Assembly (NCBI GenBank): GCA_002862205.1
Contig: PKCN01000199.1
Span: 1 to 64,000, forward strand
DNA length: 64,000 nt
DNA from: Planctomycetaceae bacterium
GTDB lineage: Bacteria > Planctomycetota > Planctomycetia > Pirellulales > Pirellulaceae
Direction of reading: 5' to 3'
The first letter of the stretch is position 1; each line of letters begins with the position of its first letter. Positions 9,701 through 18,493 of this stretch are shown piece after piece. The notes beneath the pieces were generated by a model. The model worked only from the letters and a program-made list of their open reading frames with translations. It did no database searches and had not been told where the DNA came from. Made by a program: the position numbers and the translations under genes.

Positions 9701-9813
9701 CAGATCACGGCGGTCGTCATCGTGCAGGCGACTCTGGAGAGTCGACCGGTGATGTTTCGGTGTTGTGGTCTGGCAGTCTTGCAGGAGAAATTTTGGATGG
9801 TTTGTTCACTCAC
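6763..9813 (-). CDS. CRTAC1-like lipoprotein P2 (TPR, FG-GAP, ASPIC/UnbV)
   Basis: The 1016-residue product closely resembles P1 in layout and sequence. It has an N-terminal membrane segment with a lipobox-like FTGC (about Cys46), TPR repeats to about residue 420 (NNQGRRIEAAPHL), a propeller region from about 470 to 900 with DLDGWMDLY, DLNQDGFPD, DHNGTLD and DRNGWLD loops, and a C-terminal ASPIC/UnbV domain (GGDGFLCSNEAVLDFG, VDVQWPSGN). Cysteine pairs PCTPNSTHC and GCGSDPIGRPRGC match P1. The GTG start at 9813 lies inside the end of P3 (GTGAGTGA, 8-bp overlap), so P3 and P2 should be translationally coupled in a leftward operon. It converges on P1 across a gap of about 110 bp. Confidence 0.88.
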   Translation of the reverse strand: MSEQTIQNFSCKTARPQHRNITGRLSRVACTMTTAVICLVLAFTGCGKEKSGPTAQQLLRQQQLRASQQASASQTPQQRLDTAQDFFDDENFVGAGEELSRILIADPANRDALILSARVEAAQGNESAALQILDSIENVNSDLELEKLWMAVDWSTQAGDYSTAEQKLKQVLSVDQNPAKAHRKLAVILNNQGRRIEAAPHLLALAKLGKIREKELFAMTTYGNPFIDTTLPKPQYDGVMTPAMLAQAKVSRSEGEMREAVALTRQLRKAFPDSTPIAAFLGRLYTELQDEDALQSWFSSLPAEIEREPEYWSSTGIWMQRHDRHREAVRCLCEAVLRDPTDRYAYQALERSLRFAGEDDKADTAAGREQQLTEASRLAIQFGRKRGTRQEMSRMADILWNLGRPWESVAWRETAAKYYTTTEQEKNDLTKLRQTLQESENPATDQFLACNIDLESWPLPTSDDLAMKSETTTNPANSAENVQIQMADTAATAGLDFSYDNGHQDRGDDAIFIYQLTGGGIGVIDYNLDGWMDLYFTQGGGAAFDTEGSQPNQLFANLNGERFQSVSKQSETGDRGYGQGVAVADLNQDGFPDLVVANIGPNLVYINNGDGTFAAEPIPDGNQQGGWTTSIACGDLGGDHLPEIVAVNYIDDPQALTTPCTPNSTHCSPRVFQPATDRVWQVEANGNITAFNGCLDIANRPSFGFAVVLTDFDGKPGNELFIANDTRPNHFWTGSQNSSEVERQLRENAKLFGCGSDPIGRPRGCMGIAHGDLDHNGTLDLQVTNYWNEASDIYLQRKTGLFVPANFDFGTFSASQNTVGWGTQAVDFDRNGWLDLAVLNGHVVDKPGSQEPYKMKPQLFQTLSDGSSTRVSVTPDSGYWTKNQLGRTMAVLDWNRDSRPDLVTNHLDGPVALLTNNTVGGQSVQIELKGTRSERDATGARITVTCGQQTWTQWQAGGDGFLCSNEAVLDFGLADAKSIDRVDVQWPSGNLQSFTNLQINQRYLMIEGMTKAYARD

Positions 9814-12800
9814 GTCCAGGCTCCGATTCTTTCGCTGCCGGACGGGTTGGGTTGTTGTCGGGTGCTGTTAGAGCCACCGCTGGGCTCTCTTGAATGGCTG
9901 CAATATTGGGTTTGGCCAGTTCGAAGGCTGAACCCGAACCCTCGACCATCAGGTACTCTGCACCACAGGGAATCGAGGTGAATTGTTCCGTTTGACCTGA
10001 TGGCCAGCGTACCTCAATGTCACCGGTTTCAGTCAGTTGGCCAGTTCCAATGACCAGTTTGCGTTCACTGCTGCACATGTAGCCATCGCCAGCAGTGAGT
10101 TGCGTGGTGACTTGTTGGTCACCCAGCGACAGAGTGACAGATGTTCCGATGCCGTCTCGTTGGCCCGTGGTCGACTTGAGATGCAAAACGATTTCGTTTC
10201 CGGCTTGATTGGTCTGGTTGACCAGTAAAGAAAGTGGCTCATACAAGTGTGAGATGGCAACATCGACAAGCCCATCGCGATTCGCATCGAGGGTTACCAA
10301 CGCTCGCCCCAGGTGGTTTTGAGTGAAGTAGTCACCGACGGTGGAACCATCGATCTGCTGCCACTTTCCTGCCGCACCAAGTTCAAACAGTTGTGCGGGC
10401 ATTTTGTAGGGGACATCCTTGGCATCCACATCATCAACATGGCCGTTGGTGATCAGCAGTTCAACCACTCCGTTGTTATCCAGGTCGATCCACTCTGTGC
10501 CAAATCCAAGCAGATCCATGGATGGTTTTGCAAGGCCTCGTTGTACCGTTCGATCAACCCACAAGCCTGGAGCTGCCTGTTCGTAGAATGTGTTGTGGTC
10601 TCCGGCAAAGTGTGTCAGGAAAAAATCAATGTCGCCATCCCGGTCGGGATCTCCAACAGCCATTCCCATGGATGCCTGTGATAGTGACCGCCCACTGAGT
10701 CCCAGACCCCGGATTGCGCCCAGGTCGACCATGCCAAATTCACCGGCTTTGGTTTCACCTGACCAGAATTGATTGACGGTCATGTCATTGGCGACATAAA
10801 GATCGAGCCCCGGTCGCTCATCAAACATGCCGGCGACCACTCCGAGTCCACGGCCGGGTGACGTCTGGCCAGCCCATTGCGTTGTGATGTCAGTAAAGTT
10901 TCCCAGTTCGGAGCCACGCCAGAAATGGTCGGTGTCTGCGTCAAAGTCCAACGGAGGACAGGTGGCAAGTCCACGGGAATTGCGGCAAGCTTGTTGGTAG
11001 GGTTTTTCGCCTCCGCAATAGGTCACCTCGTACAAGTCTGTCAGACCATCGCCATTGATGTCCGCGATCAGACCACAGGTGGTCCATGATTCACCACGCA
11101 GACCGACGCTGTCAGAGACGTCGGAGAACGTTCCATCACCGTTATTTCGGTAGAGGCGATTGCGACCGATGTTGGCATCAAACAAATCAGGGAAACCATC
11201 CGAGTTGTAGTCGCCCACCGCAATCCCCTGCCCAAAACCACGATCAGAATAATCCGACTGTGATGTGACCTCTTCAAATTGTCCTTCAAGATTTCGCAGC
11301 AAGCGGTTGGGCGATGAGTCGTCCTGTTTGGGCTGCCCGTCCAAAACGGCCAGTGCCAAATCGGGCCAGCCGTCGAGATCAAAGTCAATCACGCCCATGC
11401 CACCGCCTACGCTTTGGTAGATCCAGTGACCGGTTTCATTGGCCGCGGTGGCAAGCTTGCAAAGGTGGTTCAATCCACGCGCCGAAGCTTCATCTCGCAA
11501 ATGAATTTTCCCCTTGGCAAGGCTGGCGGACGAGTTTGGCCTGAGAGAACCTGGACCCCAAGTCACAGGCGGCAAATCACTGAGGTCGATGAGTTTTGCC
11601 AATTGTAAATCGGGTGCCTGCCACGGACTCTGTGCCGTCATCCCGGAGCGAATGCGGACGTATCGTTCCCTGGCGTCCGAGACCTTGTCCTCGTGAAGCG
11701 AGATTGCCAACCTCGCCCAGCCTTCGGCTTCCCATGACCTTCCCATCGCAAGCATGGCATCAGACACGTCAAATGCTGCTGATTGCGATAAACCACCCCG
11801 TTCCAGATGCGTCTTGACGCTGTCACGCAACAAGGTGGCACGATTGATTTGGATTGCGACCCGGCTCGCTTCGTCGTCACGCTTGATCTGCTTCAAAGCA
11901 AACAGCAGGTTGGGCAGAGCTTCCGGGTAGCCAGATGAATCCAGACGCACGGCCTCCCAGAAAGCTCTCGCCGCTTCGCCGAATTTCTGCTCGTGCTCGG
12001 CCCAGCAGCCAGCAATCATCCAGTAATCAGGGAAATCATGAGCCGACTCGGGAACGGATTGATGCCATTGAGGAAGTTCGGTGAATTCCCCCAGCTGCAC
12101 CAACGCCAGACCGTACAGCATTTGTCCGGGTAGAAAATCCGGATGCTGTTGCACTACCGGTTGAAGTCTTGCTTTCACTTTCGACCATGACAGTTGATTT
12201 GCCTCTGCCCGCGCCAAACCAAATTGTGGTCTGAGGTCACTTGGATTTTTGGTCAAAAGCCTTTCGCACATCTCGCCATCCGGTTCAACACGACGCGGGT
12301 CAGCGAGAACTTGAAGTATCTCCGGATCTGCACCACCACGTTTCGCAAACTCGCGAAGTGCATCGACACCTTGTTCAGCGACCCCCAACATCGCGGCCAG
12401 TCCCGCCATCTCGGGACCTGCTTCGGGGTGGCTGGGATACGCGTCGGCTCGCTGCTGAAGTACGCGTAAGCAATCAAATGCCCGCGAAGATGCCATCAAA
12501 CGCATTGCATATTTTGAGAGGAATGGTTCGGTGGGCGAATTCGTCTGCCGTAAAACTTCTTCATAGCTCTCATTGGCAAGGCCGTTATCACCGCTGCCTG
12601 CCGCGATGTCACCCAGCATCTCCAAACCACGCAAATCATCCGGGGCAATCGTCAAGTGTCCACGAATCGCCTGATCAGCCGCTTTGAAATCTTGACGCCG
12701 ATAAGCGATGACCGCTTGACGAAATAAATGCTCCATTTGCTGCGGTTGGGATACTGATGAATCGGCTGCTGTGCCGTTGTTCACCGCTTGGGAGGATGAT

Positions 12801-12916
12801 TGGTCAGAGCCTCCACAGCCACTCCAGATTCCCAGACCCGGTACCAGTAAAATCGCTACCGTCAGCAGATTCCGCAATGTGGTGGGGGGCTTGTTGTGCG
12901 GGCTTGCAGTTTTCAA
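9806..12916 (-). CDS. CRTAC1-like lipoprotein P3 (TPR, FG-GAP, ASPIC/UnbV)
   Basis: The 1036-residue product is the first gene of the P3-P2 operon. It has an N-terminal hydrophobic segment and lipobox-like WSGC (about Cys34), a long TPR region (residues of about 60-430), a propeller region with FDLDGWPDLALA, YNSDGFPD, DINGDGLTD and DRDGDIDFF calcium-loop motifs, and a C-terminal ASPIC/UnbV domain (AGDGYMCSSERKLVIG, EVRWPSGQ). It pairs with P5 rather than with P1, P2 or P4: both share LRPxxxLAR, WxKVxxxLxPVV and HPDFxPGQxLYGxAL in the TPR part and SLSQASMG in the propeller. A proline-rich tail of about 45 residues follows the ASPIC domain and is absent in P5. The start is a TTG at 12916, since no in-frame ATG is available nearby. 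Confidence 0.87.
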   Translation of the reverse strand: MKTASPHNKPPTTLRNLLTVAILLVPGLGIWSGCGGSDQSSSQAVNNGTAADSSVSQPQQMEHLFRQAVIAYRRQDFKAADQAIRGHLTIAPDDLRGLEMLGDIAAGSGDNGLANESYEEVLRQTNSPTEPFLSKYAMRLMASSRAFDCLRVLQQRADAYPSHPEAGPEMAGLAAMLGVAEQGVDALREFAKRGGADPEILQVLADPRRVEPDGEMCERLLTKNPSDLRPQFGLARAEANQLSWSKVKARLQPVVQQHPDFLPGQMLYGLALVQLGEFTELPQWHQSVPESAHDFPDYWMIAGCWAEHEQKFGEAARAFWEAVRLDSSGYPEALPNLLFALKQIKRDDEASRVAIQINRATLLRDSVKTHLERGGLSQSAAFDVSDAMLAMGRSWEAEGWARLAISLHEDKVSDARERYVRIRSGMTAQSPWQAPDLQLAKLIDLSDLPPVTWGPGSLRPNSSASLAKGKIHLRDEASARGLNHLCKLATAANETGHWIYQSVGGGMGVIDFDLDGWPDLALAVLDGQPKQDDSSPNRLLRNLEGQFEEVTSQSDYSDRGFGQGIAVGDYNSDGFPDLFDANIGRNRLYRNNGDGTFSDVSDSVGLRGESWTTCGLIADINGDGLTDLYEVTYCGGEKPYQQACRNSRGLATCPPLDFDADTDHFWRGSELGNFTDITTQWAGQTSPGRGLGVVAGMFDERPGLDLYVANDMTVNQFWSGETKAGEFGMVDLGAIRGLGLSGRSLSQASMGMAVGDPDRDGDIDFFLTHFAGDHNTFYEQAAPGLWVDRTVQRGLAKPSMDLLGFGTEWIDLDNNGVVELLITNGHVDDVDAKDVPYKMPAQLFELGAAGKWQQIDGSTVGDYFTQNHLGRALVTLDANRDGLVDVAISHLYEPLSLLVNQTNQAGNEIVLHLKSTTGQRDGIGTSVTLSLGDQQVTTQLTAGDGYMCSSERKLVIGTGQLTETGDIEVRWPSGQTEQFTSIPCGAEYLMVEGSGSAFELAKPNIAAIQESPAVALTAPDNNPTRPAAKESEPGRE

Positions 12917-13076
12917 CGCTCAAAATCCGGACGGTCATGGAGGGGAAATTTGGAATCGTCATGCCGAGACATTGACGCCGGCAACGCAGTAAACGAACAT
13001 TGAGGGATTGCGTGCTTGCGCAAAGTCGCTCTCAGCAGCAATTTTTCGACCTTACTTCAACATTGTAGGCAATAAT
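12917..13076. other. Divergent intergenic region between P3 and a small lipoprotein
   Basis: About 160 bp separate the leftward P3 start from the rightward small lipoprotein start. Promoters for both must lie here or overlap the coding ends. No repeat or clear promoter pair was recognised. An upstream GTG at 13008 is in frame with the small gene, but it would place untypical sequence before a clean signal peptide. Confidence 0.4.
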
Positions 13077-13280
13077 ATGACCCGTCAATTTTCGTTTCTG
13101 TTCTCATCCGTACTTCTTGTTTCCATGTTCACTTTCGTCGGATGTGGTGGGACTGGCGGCGAAGCTACGTTCACTCCCCCATCAGATGAAATCAGTGCCG
13201 AAGAGCAGGCAGAAGATGAGGCCTACGAGCAGCAAATGCAGGACGACATGCAACGTCAGCAAAGCGAAGGTACCAAATAA
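13077..13280 (+). CDS. Small lipoprotein, 67 residues
   Basis: The product starts MTRQFSFLFSSVLLVSMFTF and then VGCGG, a textbook lipoprotein signal with the lipidated Cys near residue 23. The mature part is about 45 residues, acidic and rich in Glu, Gln and Asp (EEQAEDEAYEQQMQDD), probably a single helix. I chose the ATG at 13077 because the signal peptide begins there, although the frame is open upstream to 13008. It is followed by a strong terminator at 13320-13343, so it is a separate transcription unit inside the CRTAC1-like cluster. Small lipoproteins of this kind are frequent in planctomycetes. No function can be assigned. Confidence 0.75.
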   Translation: MTRQFSFLFSSVLLVSMFTFVGCGGTGGEATFTPPSDEISAEEQAEDEAYEQQMQDDMQRQQSEGTK

Positions 13281-13319
13281 CTCGAATTCTTTTTCGGTTC
13301 ATCTTGGGTGTTTTTGAGC

Positions 13320-13343
13320 CACCCCCGCAGGGGGGTGTTTTTT
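13320..13343 (+). terminator. Rho-independent terminator after the small lipoprotein
   Basis: CACCCCC (13320-13326) pairs with GGGGGTG (13331-13337) around a 4-nt loop, followed by six T residues at 13338-13343. Confidence 0.85.
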
Positions 13344-13546
13344 CATGGGGTCGTTACAGATCTCCGTGAGCACCGGTTCGGACGCTCTGATGCATAATTC
13401 GTGCAGGATTTCAGTTGCATTTATTCCTGTGCGTCTTTACATTCTGTTACCGGACGTCAAAGGCGCTAATCATGCCCATACGGGGATGCGCTATCTTTGG
13501 GTCTGAACGTTTTCATCAATTTTTGTCTTAGTTTCCGGAGTTTTCT

Positions 13547-14776
13547 ATGTACTCGAATCGTACTCGGCGACAGGGTTTCACCTTGGTCGAGTTGTTGGTG
13601 GTCATCGCGATCATCGGTGTGCTGGTGGGGCTTTTGCTTCCAGCAGTACAGGCTGCCCGCGAGGCGGCAAGGCGCATGAGCTGCAGTAACAATTTCAAGC
13701 AAATTGGACTCGGCTTGCACAACTATCATTCGGCCTACAAAAACCTGCCCATGAATGCTGGTGGAACAACGTTCCAAGGCTCCAACGGCAACCAGAGCAA
13801 CCGCCTGTGGTTGAGTTGGATGGTCGGTACGCTTCCTTTCATTGAGCAGCAAGCATTGTGGGAGCAAGTCGCCAACCCGCTGGCGTTCAACCGTACAGGA
13901 GCAACTCGCAACCCACCGTGGCCAGCGATGGGACCGAACCCATGGAGCCAGGACTACCAGCCTTGGTTGACTCAAGTTCCAACCTTCCGTTGCCCAAGTG
14001 ATCCGACGCAACCGGTCAACTATCGCGTCGCCTTCAACAACTACTCGGCATGTGCTGGCGATGCATTTTTCGAGCAGGCACACGGTGGTATCGATGATAA
14101 TGGTAATGCTTCCGGCAGTGGTGGCTGGGGTGAAGAGAGCAGCGAGCGTTGGGCTCGTGGTGTTTTCCGAGCACGTCACTTCACCAAGTTCCGTGACATC
14201 ACCGACGGCCTTGCCAACACCATCATGTGTGGCGAAAACGTTGTTGGTGCACGTGACCTGCGTGCTTCGGCAACTATCATTGCTGCCGACAACGTGTCAT
14301 GGGATCAACCGCCAGCGTACTGGAAGCAGTACCTGGATCCTGAGCGACCTGGATACATCAATAGCAACACTGGTACGGGTGGTTTGAATCGTTGTGGTGG
14401 CAAGCCTTGTTATGAAGGCAATGCAAACCATCAGCGTGGTCGTCGTTGGTCTGATGGTCGTCCAGAATTCAGTACATTCCAAACCATCACTCCACCCAAC
14501 AGCTACAACGTTCAGCGTTGGCACGGACGTAGTGGTGCTTACTGTGCATCGAGTTATCACCAAGGTGGTGCTCATATCCTGATGGCAGACGGTGCGGTTG
14601 TCTTCATCACTGATTCGATCGAATCTGGTGATCAGCAGCATGTCGCCTATGGTCGTGACAACGGCGATGGACGTGGCTGGGAAGGTGGCGCCGGCCGTGA
14701 AAGTCCATACGGACTTTGGGGAGCCTTGGGCACCAAGAACGGCAAGGAAACTATCGAAGAGCAGTTGAATCAGTAA
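13547..14776 (+). CDS. DUF1559 pseudopilin-like protein
   Basis: The 409-residue product begins with a type IV prepilin/pseudopilin signature: [18 protein letters not shown], with the prepilin-peptidase site between Gly and Phe and Glu at +5, followed directly by the DUF1559 region ([18 protein letters not shown], then IGLGLHNYH). The C-terminal [17 protein letters not shown] is the typical DUF1559 end. This family is greatly expanded in planctomycetes, and its members are thought to be exported, membrane-anchored surface proteins; their exact role is unknown. A Shine-Dalgarno-like GGAG lies about 7 nt before the ATG, and a strong terminator follows at 14814, so it is monocistronic. It sits between P3 and P4. 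Confidence 0.93.
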   Translation: MYSNRTRRQGFTLVELLVVIAIIGVLVGLLLPAVQAAREAARRMSCSNNFKQIGLGLHNYHSAYKNLPMNAGGTTFQGSNGNQSNRLWLSWMVGTLPFIEQQALWEQVANPLAFNRTGATRNPPWPAMGPNPWSQDYQPWLTQVPTFRCPSDPTQPVNYRVAFNNYSACAGDAFFEQAHGGIDDNGNASGSGGWGEESSERWARGVFRARHFTKFRDITDGLANTIMCGENVVGARDLRASATIIAADNVSWDQPPAYWKQYLDPERPGYINSNTGTGGLNRCGGKPCYEGNANHQRGRRWSDGRPEFSTFQTITPPNSYNVQRWHGRSGAYCASSYHQGGAHILMADGAVVFITDSIESGDQQHVAYGRDNGDGRGWEGGAGRESPYGLWGALGTKNGKETIEEQLNQ

Positions 14777-14813
14777 TCGATTCCAGATCTTCATTTCCTG
14801 AATTACATCTGAA

Positions 14814-14849
14814 ACGGGTGTGGCTAAATCAGCCACGCCCGTTTTTTTT
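14814..14849 (+). terminator. Rho-independent terminator after the DUF1559 gene
   Basis: ACGGGTGTGGCT (14814-14825) pairs with AGCCACGCCCGT (14831-14842), 12 bp with one G-U pair and a 5-nt loop. It is followed by a run of T residues to 14849. Confidence 0.92.
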
Positions 14850-14986
14850 GTGTTCGATAACCCAGTTCCGGCAAACCATCCTGTTCGCAGGTTCGTCATC
14901 ACTTGAGTAGCTGCCGCGGGGAAATCTTAAAAGAACTGCCCAGCAGCAAAAGGGAATCTGCTGAAAATCAAACCCATTGGGCCATG

Positions 14987-15054
14987 TGCGGTAGGCCTAT
15001 GGTGCGGTAAGCCTATGGTGCGGTAAGCCTATGGTGCGGTAAGCCTACGGTGCG
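14987..15054. repeat. Tandem array, 16-bp unit, about 4 copies
   Basis: The unit is TGCGGTAAGCCTATGG with single-base variants in the first and fourth copies. It lies in the leader region between the DUF1559 terminator and P4, about 95 bp before the P4 start. Confidence 0.88.
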
Positions 15055-15148
15055 TCGGACCGTTAAGAACCATGTTTGGGCATTACCAGTACAATAAAAC
15101 CTGATCGCTCAGTCACCCACACGAGCACCTCTTCATCCACTCAAGCGA

Positions 15149-18100
15149 ATGTCCCAACCACGCAAATGTTTCTGCCCCCTGAATCGATGGCTGTGGATGT
15201 GCCTTTACGGGGGGGTATTGTGGATTGCCTGTGGCTGCGATTCCGATTCCACATCCAATCAAAATTCTGCGAAACAGGCTCCTGCAATCCCGGATGGCAC
15301 CGTTGTGGATGCGGGTGACCGTACTGACAATGACCCAGCGAGTGCTAGCCAGCCTGAATTCAATCGTGAAAGTTCTTTGTCGAAAGCGGAGCGTTTGATG
15401 CGTTCGGGGCAAACGCAGGAAGCGATTGTTGAACTGCAGCGAGTCTTGCTTTCTGATCCTGAGGACGCCGAAGTTCTGTTTCGGTTGGCAAATGCTCAGG
15501 CGAGTCTGGGCGACTTGGCGAGTGCGGTTGAGTTGCTGGGGGCGATTCCAGAGGACCACCCTCAGGCAGGGTTGGCCGCTTTAGGGCAGGCCGCTGATTG
15601 GTCCATGCAGTTGAAGCGTTTTGACGAGGCGGAGCGGCTTTACCTTAAGGTTTTGGGTCGGGCGTCTGAGGCTGCAGTGGTCCATCGGCAATTGGCATTT
15701 CTATACAACCGACAGGGGAGACGACATGAGGCTTTTGCGCATTTGCAGCAACTTTGTCGACTGGGAAATGTTCAGCAGGATGAATTGCATGCGATGATGG
15801 TGTTGGGGCACGCCATTTTTGATGATCCAAACAGCACAGTGTTGCGCAAGAAAGCTTACTTACCGATTGGTCCAGCTGCAGAAGCGAGAATGCTGTACAC
15901 GGCCAGTCGATATCAGGACGCTCTGGCCGTGCTTGACCCGGCGGTAAGGGCAGGTGAAGTGCCACCGTCGATCCTTGCGTTTTATGGATTGCTTTCGATT
16001 GAGTCCCAGGATGAGCAACGTTTTCAATGGTGGCTGGCGCGCGCGGATGCATCGGTGCAGCAGTACGCTGAGTACTGGGCGGCGATTGGTACTCACCTGT
16101 TGAATCAACGCAAGTTCTCGGAAGCGATTCGAGCTTTTGCTGAGTCCTTGAACCGTGATCCGACAGATATTGCTTCGATGCGTCGCATCAATCAGTCGTT
16201 GACGGCTTTGGGAGAATTGGAAGCGGCTGAAAAGTGGATTGACCGGTATGTTGTGCAACGTGATGTGACGCTCGCCAGCAATGCCATTGGTGAGTCGGCT
16301 ACACCTTCGGTTGAATCCTATCGAACAGTGGCCGAAGGGCTGGATAAGTTGAATCGTCCGTTGGAAGCGATGACTTGGCGACTGTTTGAGGCGTTCCAAA
16401 GAAAGGCCAGTCGCGAAGAGGTTGAAATACTCAACCAGCAACGCATGAAAATGGCAAGCTCAGAGCAGGCGTTTCCAGATGAGTCCGAGCGGATGTGCGG
16501 AATCTCTCGCGAGAAATATCCGCTCCCTGAGCTTGAAATTCCGGAACTCTCTGATGTGTCACTGCCCGCTGCTGGTGATGTTTCCGCCGAGACGTTTGCA
16601 GTGCCTGTGTTCAAGAATGTCGCAAACGAAACAGGCCTTGCCCACCAGTATCAGATTGCCAGTGGACCGCAGTTGTATCGATTTGCACTCTATCAATCAC
16701 TTGGAGGTGGCGCAGCGGCACTCGATTATGACCTCGATGGCGCAATCGATTTGTATTTGGCCCAAGGCAGCGGTGATCCGCCAGGTCTTGTTGGGAAGCT
16801 GTCGAATCTGCTTTACCGGAATATCGCTGGCCAATTCAAAGAGATGACCACGGCTTCAGGAACGGAAGAGAAACGCTATTCCATTGGCGTCACCGCTGGT
16901 GACTGGAATCAGGATGGTTTTGATGATCTTGTGATTGCCAACATCGGTAACAAAGTCTTGTTGCTCAATAATGGTGACGGCACCTTTGGGCGGCGGGAAT
17001 TTGATTCAGATCCAGCTCTGGATGTTTTGACCAGTTCGGTTGCGTTAGGCGATGTGACAGGCGATGCGTTACCTGACATCGTTTCATTGCACTATGTGGA
17101 AGACAACACGATGCTGAAGCGGCCAGAATTGAGTGAGAATGGAGATGTGTTGACGGTGTCGCCAGCTTCTTTCGTCCCCGGTGTTGACCGTATTGCCGTG
17201 AATGATGGCAAGGGTGGTTTTGAAACTGAAAAGGTCAGTGAGTCAGCGCAGGCCCCAAGTACTGGGCTGGGAGTTGTGATCGCTGATTGGGACGGGCAGC
17301 CAGGAAACGAAATATTTGTTGGAAATGATGTCCGTCCAAATCATCTCTGGTCGCGTGTTTCGAGTCCGCTTGCGGAAGCCACGGAATCCAACGGCACAGA
17401 TTCAGGCACCACAAACGTTTGGCAGGATGTTGCAGCCCTGACTGGCTGCGCTCACGGTTCGGGTGGGGTTTCGACGGCTTCGATGGGAATCGCGGTTGCG
17501 GACTTTGATGGCAACGGCCAGCGCGATATCCACATCACCAACTTTTATCAGGAACCCGTCAGTCTGTTCATGAATCGCGGAGGTTCCTTTGAGGATCGGT
17601 GTGTTCAGTATCGACTGCATCGAGACAGTTCGTCGGTGTTGGGATTTGGTTGCCAGGCCATGGACTACAACAACGATGGCCGTCCTGATGTTGCCGTCAC
17701 CAATGGCAACATTGAAAAAGCACCTGGTGAACCACTGCAGCAGTCTCCGCAATTGTTCGTCAATCTGGGGTCAAGGTTCCAGTTGACCGAAGTGCAGGAT
17801 GCCTCGGGGTATTGGCAGGGCGCTTACCTTGGGCGGGGCATGACCCGACTTGATTTTAATCATGATGGCAAGCAGGACTTCCTGATAACGCATTTGGACT
17901 CGCCATCTGCGCTGATGATGAATCAGACGGAAACTCCCAACCATTGGTTGGCGGTGCAGTTGGTCGGCACCGCTTCGGAGCGTAATGCGATCGGCGCCCA
18001 AGTCGATGTTCACTTGGGTGACAGGGTCCTCAGTCATTGGATTGTGGGTGGTGATGGTTATCTCTCACGGAATCAACCTACCGTCAATTTTGGTTTGGGG

Positions 18101-18244
18101 GCTGCCGACAAAGTCAGCCAACTGGTTGTCACATGGCCCTCAGGTGAGAAACAGTCCTATTCAAAGCCCGAAATCGACCAGTACCTGCTGTTGGTCGAAA
18201 ACGAAGCGGAACCCTACACGCAAAGCTCCGTCGACCAGAATTGA
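15149..18244 (+). CDS. CRTAC1-like lipoprotein P4 (TPR, FG-GAP, ASPIC/UnbV)
   Basis: The 1031-residue product starts at an ATG with a hydrophobic segment ending WIACGC, a lipobox-like export signal (about Cys29). TPR repeats fill about residues 75-440, including NRQGRRHEAFAHL, which groups it with P1 and P2. The propeller has LDYDLDGAIDLY, DWNQDGFDD, DFDGNGQRD and DYNNDGRPD loops, and the C-terminus is an ASPIC/UnbV domain (GGDGYLSRNQPTVNFGLG, VVTWPSGE). Unlike the other four paralogues it has no cysteines at the conserved propeller positions (ELSENGDVLTVSP) or in the ASPIC loop (YLSRNQ instead of xCSNE), so any disulfide is missing here. A 13-bp array separates its 3' end from the convergent cytochrome gene. 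Confidence 0.88.
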   Translation: MSQPRKCFCPLNRWLWMCLYGGVLWIACGCDSDSTSNQNSAKQAPAIPDGTVVDAGDRTDNDPASASQPEFNRESSLSKAERLMRSGQTQEAIVELQRVLLSDPEDAEVLFRLANAQASLGDLASAVELLGAIPEDHPQAGLAALGQAADWSMQLKRFDEAERLYLKVLGRASEAAVVHRQLAFLYNRQGRRHEAFAHLQQLCRLGNVQQDELHAMMVLGHAIFDDPNSTVLRKKAYLPIGPAAEARMLYTASRYQDALAVLDPAVRAGEVPPSILAFYGLLSIESQDEQRFQWWLARADASVQQYAEYWAAIGTHLLNQRKFSEAIRAFAESLNRDPTDIASMRRINQSLTALGELEAAEKWIDRYVVQRDVTLASNAIGESATPSVESYRTVAEGLDKLNRPLEAMTWRLFEAFQRKASREEVEILNQQRMKMASSEQAFPDESERMCGISREKYPLPELEIPELSDVSLPAAGDVSAETFAVPVFKNVANETGLAHQYQIASGPQLYRFALYQSLGGGAAALDYDLDGAIDLYLAQGSGDPPGLVGKLSNLLYRNIAGQFKEMTTASGTEEKRYSIGVTAGDWNQDGFDDLVIANIGNKVLLLNNGDGTFGRREFDSDPALDVLTSSVALGDVTGDALPDIVSLHYVEDNTMLKRPELSENGDVLTVSPASFVPGVDRIAVNDGKGGFETEKVSESAQAPSTGLGVVIADWDGQPGNEIFVGNDVRPNHLWSRVSSPLAEATESNGTDSGTTNVWQDVAALTGCAHGSGGVSTASMGIAVADFDGNGQRDIHITNFYQEPVSLFMNRGGSFEDRCVQYRLHRDSSSVLGFGCQAMDYNNDGRPDVAVTNGNIEKAPGEPLQQSPQLFVNLGSRFQLTEVQDASGYWQGAYLGRGMTRLDFNHDGKQDFLITHLDSPSALMMNQTETPNHWLAVQLVGTASERNAIGAQVDVHLGDRVLSHWIVGGDGYLSRNQPTVNFGLGAADKVSQLVVTWPSGEKQSYSKPEIDQYLLLVENEAEPYTQSSVDQN

Positions 18245-18344
18245 TCCAGTCCCGGTCTTCCATTGGAAGCGGTTCCTGAGAAGGCAATACAGCCAAGCGT
18301 CGGGTGGCTCGGGTAGCGTTGAAAAGAACGCCATTTCAGGTTGC

Positions 18345-18493
18345 TGATCAAGTTGGCTGATCAAGTTGCCTGATCAAGGCTTCTGATCAAGTTGCCTGAT
18401 CAAGTTGCCTGATCAACGCTTCTGATCAAGTTGCCTGATCAACGCTTCTGATCAAGTTGCCTGATCAACGCTTCTGATCAAGGCTTCTGATCA
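18345..18493. repeat. Tandem array, 13-bp unit, 11 copies plus a partial one
   Basis: Units alternate between TGATCAAGTTGCC and TGATCAACGCTTC (a few read TGATCAAGGCTTC), each starting with the palindrome TGATCA. The last, partial unit contains the TCA at 18491-18493 that is the stop codon of the leftward cytochrome gene. The array fills most of the space between the convergent P4 and cytochrome genes. Confidence 0.93.

Noticed and set aside
18345-18493. CRISPR array
   Set aside because: Units are contiguous 13-mers without unique spacers, and no cas gene is in the window. The same applies to the other tandem arrays.
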